A stretch of DNA of 26,216 bases. Origin: Bacillota bacterium (GTDB lineage Bacteria; Bacillota; Clostridia; Clostridiales; Clostridiaceae). Below are positions 23,287 through 26,216 of this stretch, piece after piece. A model generated the notes under the pieces. The model did not search any database. It saw only the letters and a program-made list of their open reading frames with translations, and was not told the origin of the DNA. Numbering within the stretch: position 1 is the stretch's first letter; every line of letters begins with the position of its first letter. Where the stretch lies: contig JAFADP010000035.1 in assembly GCA_023424785.1 (NCBI GenBank), positions 1 to 26,216 on the forward strand, read 5' to 3'. The position numbers and the translations under genes are program-made.

Positions 23287-23694
23287 ATGTTAGAAGATTT
23301 AAGAGTTCGAGAATTTACGAAAAATGAAGCGAGAAGTTTAAATCCACTTCAGCTTGCAATAATAGGTGATGGGGTTTATGAAGTATTTATAAGAACATAT
23401 ATATTATCTTCAAACATAAACTTATCAGCACATAAGATTCATAAAGAGGCAATAACTTTTGTTAAAGCCAATAGTCAGTCTAATATAATGCATGAATTAG
23501 AAAATGAATTAACAGAAGATGAGTTATATATCTTTAAAAGAGGTAGAAATGCAAAATCGGCAACTGTTCCTAAAAATGCAGATGTAAGAGATTATAGAAT
23601 GGCAACAGGATTTGAAGCTTTAATCGGATATTTATATTTAATAGGAGATAAAGAAAGATTAAGCTATATATTAACTAGATGTGTGGAGGTTTAA
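23287..23694 (+). CDS. mrnC: Mini-ribonuclease III
   Basis: Mini-III is a dimeric RNase III-type enzyme without a dsRNA-binding domain that matures the 23S rRNA ends. The 135-aa protein has LAIIGDGVYEVF with the catalytic Asp28, and GFEALIGYLYL with Glu110, the two acidic residues expected in the site. HKIHKEAITFVKANSQ is the usual helical part between them. GGAGA precedes the ATG. rlmB starts 2 bases after the stop, and the cysS-mrnC-rlmB-rae1 order is that of Bacillus. Confidence 0.95.
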   Translation: MLEDLRVREFTKNEARSLNPLQLAIIGDGVYEVFIRTYILSSNINLSAHKIHKEAITFVKANSQSNIMHELENELTEDELYIFKRGRNAKSATVPKNADVRDYRMATGFEALIGYLYLIGDKERLSYILTRCVEV

Positions 23695-23696
23695 AG

Positions 23697-24488
23697 TTGA
23701 ATAAAAAACAATTTAAAAATATAACAAGAGAGAAAAAACATAATACAGAAGAGAGAGAAGATTTAATAATTGGTAGAAATGCTGTAATGGAAGTAGTTAA
23801 AGGTGACAGAACTATAGAAGCATTATATATATCTAAAGGCCAAATGGAAGGATCTATAAATGCAATTATAAATCTTGCAAAGAAAAAGAAGTTAGTAATT
23901 AAAGAAGTTGATAGAAAAAAATTAGATGTTATGAGTAATGGTGCAGTTCATCAAGGAATAATAGCTGTAGTTACTCCATATAAGTATTGTGAAGTTTCAG
24001 ATATAATAGAATATGCAAAAGAAAAAAATGAAGCCCCTTTTATTGTTATATTAGATGAGCTAGAAGATCCTCATAACCTAGGATCAATTATTAGAACTGC
24101 AGAGCTATGTGGTGTTCATGGAATCATAATGCCTAAAAGAAGAAACGTGGGAATAACTACTACTGTATATAAATCTTCAGTAGGAGCTATAGAATATGTT
24201 AAAGTTGCAAAAGTTGCAAATATAAATGCAGTTATTGATGAATTAAAAGATCAAGGAATTTGGGTTTATGGTGCAGATATAGATGGTGATGAATATAGTT
24301 ATGAGGTTGATTTCTCTGGACCTTGTGCAATAATAATAGGTAGTGAAGGTAAGGGAATATCAAAATTAACACTAAGAAAATGTGATAAATTAGTAAAAAT
24401 TCCTATGGTGGGAAAAATAAACTCTTTAAATGCATCTGTAGCAGGTGGTATAATGATGTATGAGGTTTTAAAAGGAAGATTAAGATAA
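23697..24488 (+). CDS. rlmB: 23S rRNA 2'-O-methyltransferase, TrmH/RlmB family (SPOUT)
   Basis: The family methylates ribose in rRNA or tRNA with S-adenosylmethionine using a knotted SPOUT fold. The start is TTG at 23697, 6 bases after GGAGGT; an in-frame ATG at 23679 lies inside mrnC and has no site. The 263-aa protein has the N-terminal substrate-binding domain (LIIGRNAVMEVV to about 90), then motif 1 LDELEDPHNLGSIIRTAE, motif 2 GSEGKG at 215-220 and motif 3 IPMVGKINSLNASVA with Asn245. It is coupled to mrnC and 15 bases ahead of rae1. Whether the target is G2251 as for E. coli RlmB is inferred from family and position. Confidence 0.92.
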   Translation: MNKKQFKNITREKKHNTEEREDLIIGRNAVMEVVKGDRTIEALYISKGQMEGSINAIINLAKKKKLVIKEVDRKKLDVMSNGAVHQGIIAVVTPYKYCEVSDIIEYAKEKNEAPFIVILDELEDPHNLGSIIRTAELCGVHGIIMPKRRNVGITTTVYKSSVGAIEYVKVAKVANINAVIDELKDQGIWVYGADIDGDEYSYEVDFSGPCAIIIGSEGKGISKLTLRKCDKLVKIPMVGKINSLNASVAGGIMMYEVLKGRLR

Positions 24489-24503
24489 AAAAGAGGGATT
24501 TTC

Positions 24504-25019
24504 TTGAGAATAATATTTGTAGATGGATATAATGTTATAAATAGTTGGCCCAATTTGAAGTGTACGACTGATGAAGGGATTGATGGCTCAAGAAAAAAAT
24601 TAATAGATATTATGCATACATATGAATCATTTAATAACTGTAAGGTAAAAATAGTATTTGATGCATATAGGGTTAATGGAAATCTTGAGAAAAGAGAAAT
24701 AGTAAGTAAAAACCTTGAGGTTATATTTACTAAAGATGGAGAAACTGCAGATAGTTACATAGAAAGAAAGGTTCATGAATTAGGAAGAAAATATGAAGTA
24801 TGTGTTGTTACATCAGACAACTTAGAACAGCAGACAATTTTTCAGCGAGGAGCAGTTAGAATAGCAACCTTAGAGTTTTATAATGAAATAATAGATATGG
24901 AGAATAACATAAGAAAAGAAGCTGAGGGGAATATAAACAATACGAATAAGAACCACCTTCAAGATAATATAGATAGTGATGTTAGAAGGAAATTAGAAGA
25001 AATTAGAAGAAGTAAGTAA
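24504..25019 (+). CDS. rae1: NYN-domain ribosome-associated endoribonuclease (Rae1/YacP)
   Basis: Bacillus Rae1 (YacP) enters the ribosomal A site and cleaves mRNA in a translation-dependent way. This 171-aa protein has the PIN-like NYN domain: VDGYNVINSW with Asp7, VFDAYR at 51-56, GETADSYIE with Asp83 and VVTSDN with Asp105, giving the acidic cluster of the active site. The C-terminal 40 residues are polar and variable, ending in a basic helix. The start is TTG at 24504, behind an AGAGGG site. It lies between rlmB and sigH as in Bacillus. Confidence 0.92.
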   Translation: MRIIFVDGYNVINSWPNLKCTTDEGIDGSRKKLIDIMHTYESFNNCKVKIVFDAYRVNGNLEKREIVSKNLEVIFTKDGETADSYIERKVHELGRKYEVCVVTSDNLEQQTIFQRGAVRIATLEFYNEIIDMENNIRKEAEGNINNTNKNHLQDNIDSDVRRKLEEIRRSK

Positions 25020-25024
25020 AAGGT

Positions 25025-25052
25025 TTGATTAAATAGCTCTAAAATGTATAAT
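25025..25052 (+). promoter_or_regulatory. Probable sigma-A promoter of sigH
   Basis: TTGATT (25025-25030) and a perfect TATAAT (25047-25052), 16 bases apart, lie 38 bases before the sigH start, giving sigH a control separate from rae1. Confidence 0.65.
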
Positions 25053-25089
25053 AAAATTTATATATTAGTGAGAGTTTGGAGGGGGAGCA

Positions 25090-25731
25090 GTGTATAAGAA
25101 GGATTATTCAGAGCAAAATTATATAGAGTTTAAAGATAAACCAGATGAAGAAATTGTATCTGAAGCTCAGAGGGGAAATAAGAAGGCACAAGAATTCTTG
25201 ATTACTAAATATGAAAATTTTGTTAAATCAAAAGCTAAATCATATTTTCTTATAGGAGCAGATAAAGAAGATATATATCAAGAAGGAATGATAGGATTTT
25301 ATAAAGCTATTAGAGACTTTAAAGTAGATAAATTTACCTCATTTAGAGTTTTTGCAGAGTTATGTGTAACAAGACAGATAATTACTGCCATAAAAACTGC
25401 TACAAGACAAAAGCATATTCCTTTAAATACATACGTTTCTTTAAATAAACCTATTTATGAAGAGGAGTCAGATAGAACTTTAATAGATGTATTATCTGGT
25501 ATTGCAGTTTCTGACCCTGAAGAACTTGTAATAAGTCAGGAGGAGTTAAGTCATATAGAGAAAGAAATATCAAAAGTTCTTTCTGACTTAGAGCTTGAAG
25601 TACTTACTTCTTATCTAGATGGAAAGTCATATCAAGAGATTGCTTGTGATCTAGATAGGCATGCAAAATCTATAGATAATGCGCTACAAAGAGTAAAGAG
25701 AAAACTAGAGAAACACTTGAATGTGAAGTAG
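25090..25731 (+). CDS. sigH: RNA polymerase sigma-H factor (Spo0H)
   Basis: Sigma-H directs transcription at the onset of sporulation and in stationary phase. The 213-aa protein matches the Bacillus protein through region 2 (YFLIGADKEDIYQEGMIGFYKAIRDF, about 54-79, core binding and -10 recognition), TRQIITAIKTATRQKHIPLN, and region 4 (LDGKSYQEIACDLDRHAKSIDNALQRVKRKLEKHL), the -35 helix-turn-helix. The start is GTG at 25090, close behind GGAGGGGG. It has its own promoter and stands at the end of the mrnC-rlmB-rae1 series. No convincing terminator follows. Its presence implies a spore-forming lineage. Confidence 0.96.
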   Translation: MYKKDYSEQNYIEFKDKPDEEIVSEAQRGNKKAQEFLITKYENFVKSKAKSYFLIGADKEDIYQEGMIGFYKAIRDFKVDKFTSFRVFAELCVTRQIITAIKTATRQKHIPLNTYVSLNKPIYEEESDRTLIDVLSGIAVSDPEELVISQEELSHIEKEISKVLSDLELEVLTSYLDGKSYQEIACDLDRHAKSIDNALQRVKRKLEKHLNVK

Positions 25732-25742
25732 CCATTTTTTTA

Positions 25743-25778
25743 TTGACAAATAAATTAATTAATAGTAAACTTTATAAT
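25743..25778 (+). promoter_or_regulatory. Promoter region of tRNA-Thr-tuf
   Basis: A perfect TTGACA (25743-25748) is followed after 17 bases by TAAACT (25766-25771), a 4 of 6 match; a perfect TATAAT at 25773-25778 is 24 bases from that -35, too far for one promoter. One of these should drive the tRNA and tuf. Confidence 0.5.
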
Positions 25779-25809
25779 TGGTATATTGAGAAAATATCAA
25801 TATATTAAT

Positions 25810-25885
25810 GCTCACATAGCTCAGTAGGCAGAGCGTCGCCTTGGTAAGGCGGAGGTCGTCGGTTCAATCCCGATTGTGAGCTCCA
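25810..25885 (+). tRNA. tRNA-Thr (anticodon GGT)
   Basis: The acceptor GCTCACA (25810-25816) pairs with TGTGAGC (25875-25881); discriminator T and encoded CCA (25883-25885) follow. The anticodon stem TCGCC/GGCGG holds the loop TTGGTAA with anticodon GGT at 25843-25845, for ACC/ACU threonine codons. The T arm has GGTTCAATCC. The tuf start codon is 61 bases downstream with no terminator between, so they are probably one transcript. Confidence 0.97.
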
Positions 25886-25946
25886 GTATAAGTTAAAATA
25901 CTAAACGCTAGGCAAAGTTTATTAAAGATTAAAGGAGGATTTTACA

Positions 25947-26216
25947 ATGGCAAAGGAAAAATTTGAAAGAAGTAAACCACACGTAAATATTGGAACAATC
26001 GGTCACGTTGACCACGGTAAGACTACATTAACAGCAGCTATAACAACAGTTCTAGCTAACAAGGGATATGCTCAAGCGTTTGACTATGCATCAATCGATA
26101 AGGCACCAGAAGAAAAAGAAAGAGGTATCACAATCAATACTTCTCACGTAGAATACCAAACAGACAACAGACACTATGCTCACGTTGACTGTCCAGGACA
26201 CGCTGACTACGTTAAG
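25947..26216 (+). CDS. tuf: Elongation factor Tu, N-terminal part
   Basis: EF-Tu is the GTPase that brings aminoacyl-tRNA to the ribosome. The window holds the first 90 codons and cuts the gene. The G1 loop GHVDHGKT is at 19-26, the switch I region with EEKERGITIN follows, and the G3 motif DCPGH is near the end. AAAGGAGGA lies before the ATG. Codon choice differs sharply from neighbours: GAC, CAC, AAC, TAC and ATC are common, as expected for one of the most highly expressed genes. It follows tRNA-Thr without a terminator. Confidence 0.99.
   Translation, partial: MAKEKFERSKPHVNIGTIGHVDHGKTTLTAAITTVLANKGYAQAFDYASIDKAPEEKERGITINTSHVEYQTDNRHYAHVDCPGHADYVK

Noticed and set aside
25783..25803. Inverted repeat ATATTGA/TCAATAT before tRNA-Thr as a terminator of sigH
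   Set aside because: The stem is almost all A-T, has no T tract and lies within the transcript that leads into the tRNA.
1..26216. CRISPR array, insertion sequence, prophage or defence system
   Set aside because: No repeated spacer pattern, transposase, integrase or known defence gene is seen; genes are a continuous conserved housekeeping series.

Overview
This window is chromosomal DNA from a low-GC Gram-positive anaerobe, most likely Clostridium sensu stricto (cluster I). The evidence is strongly AT-rich DNA, AGGAGG-type ribosome binding sites, frequent TTG/GTG starts, a small 2[4Fe-4S] ferredoxin, a sporulation sigma-H gene, a proline T-box and a non-phosphorylating GAPDH (GapN). No phage, insertion sequence, CRISPR array or plasmid gene is visible. 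It is a conserved housekeeping region that joins two gene clusters known from near the origin in Bacillus: tmk-darA-holB-ricT and ctsR-mcsA-mcsB-clpC-radA-disA-yacL-ispD ... cysS-mrnC-rlmB-rae1-sigH.

Layout. 1-430: the 3' end of hslO with a terminator, then tRNA-Cys with its own promoter and terminator. 538-3706: three minus-strand genes, an LD-carboxypeptidase, a CorA-type transporter and an M20-family amidohydrolase relative that lacks two expected metal ligands. 3826-7187 (+): tmk, the cyclic-di-AMP receptor darA, holB, ricT, a small HMA-fold protein without its CxxC, and a ferredoxin. 7345-14281 (+): ctsR-mcsA-mcsB-clpC followed without a visible terminator by trxB and gapN, with a CtsR-type operator at the front and a strong terminator at the end. 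14318-14729 (-): a glutaredoxin-like protein and a 53-aa unknown. 14875-17340 (+): radA-disA. 17376-17771 (-): a Cys-rich clostridial unknown with a consensus sigma-A promoter. 18036-19824 (+): a YacL-type PIN/TRAM membrane protein and ispD. 19832-23271 (+): a proline T-box controlling proS-cysS. 23287-25731 (+): mrnC, rlmB, rae1, sigH. 25810-26216 (+): tRNA-Thr(GGU) directly upstream of tuf, which runs off the window.

How it fits together. DisA makes cyclic-di-AMP and DarA binds it. CtsR/McsA/McsB/ClpC is the class III heat-shock regulator and protease system; here it appears to be transcribed with thioredoxin reductase and an NADPH-producing GapN, which would couple protein quality control to thiol reduction. 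The most unusual observation is that McsB, normally a protein-arginine kinase, has lost most of its ATP-phosphate-binding arginines, the active-site Cys and the second catalytic Glu, so it reads as a pseudokinase, while ClpC keeps the glutamates that recognise phospho-arginine. Other points worth a look are the degenerate M20 protein, the metal-site-less HMA protein, the antisense-oriented MazG-like unknown and a pair of inverted DnaA-box-like sites.
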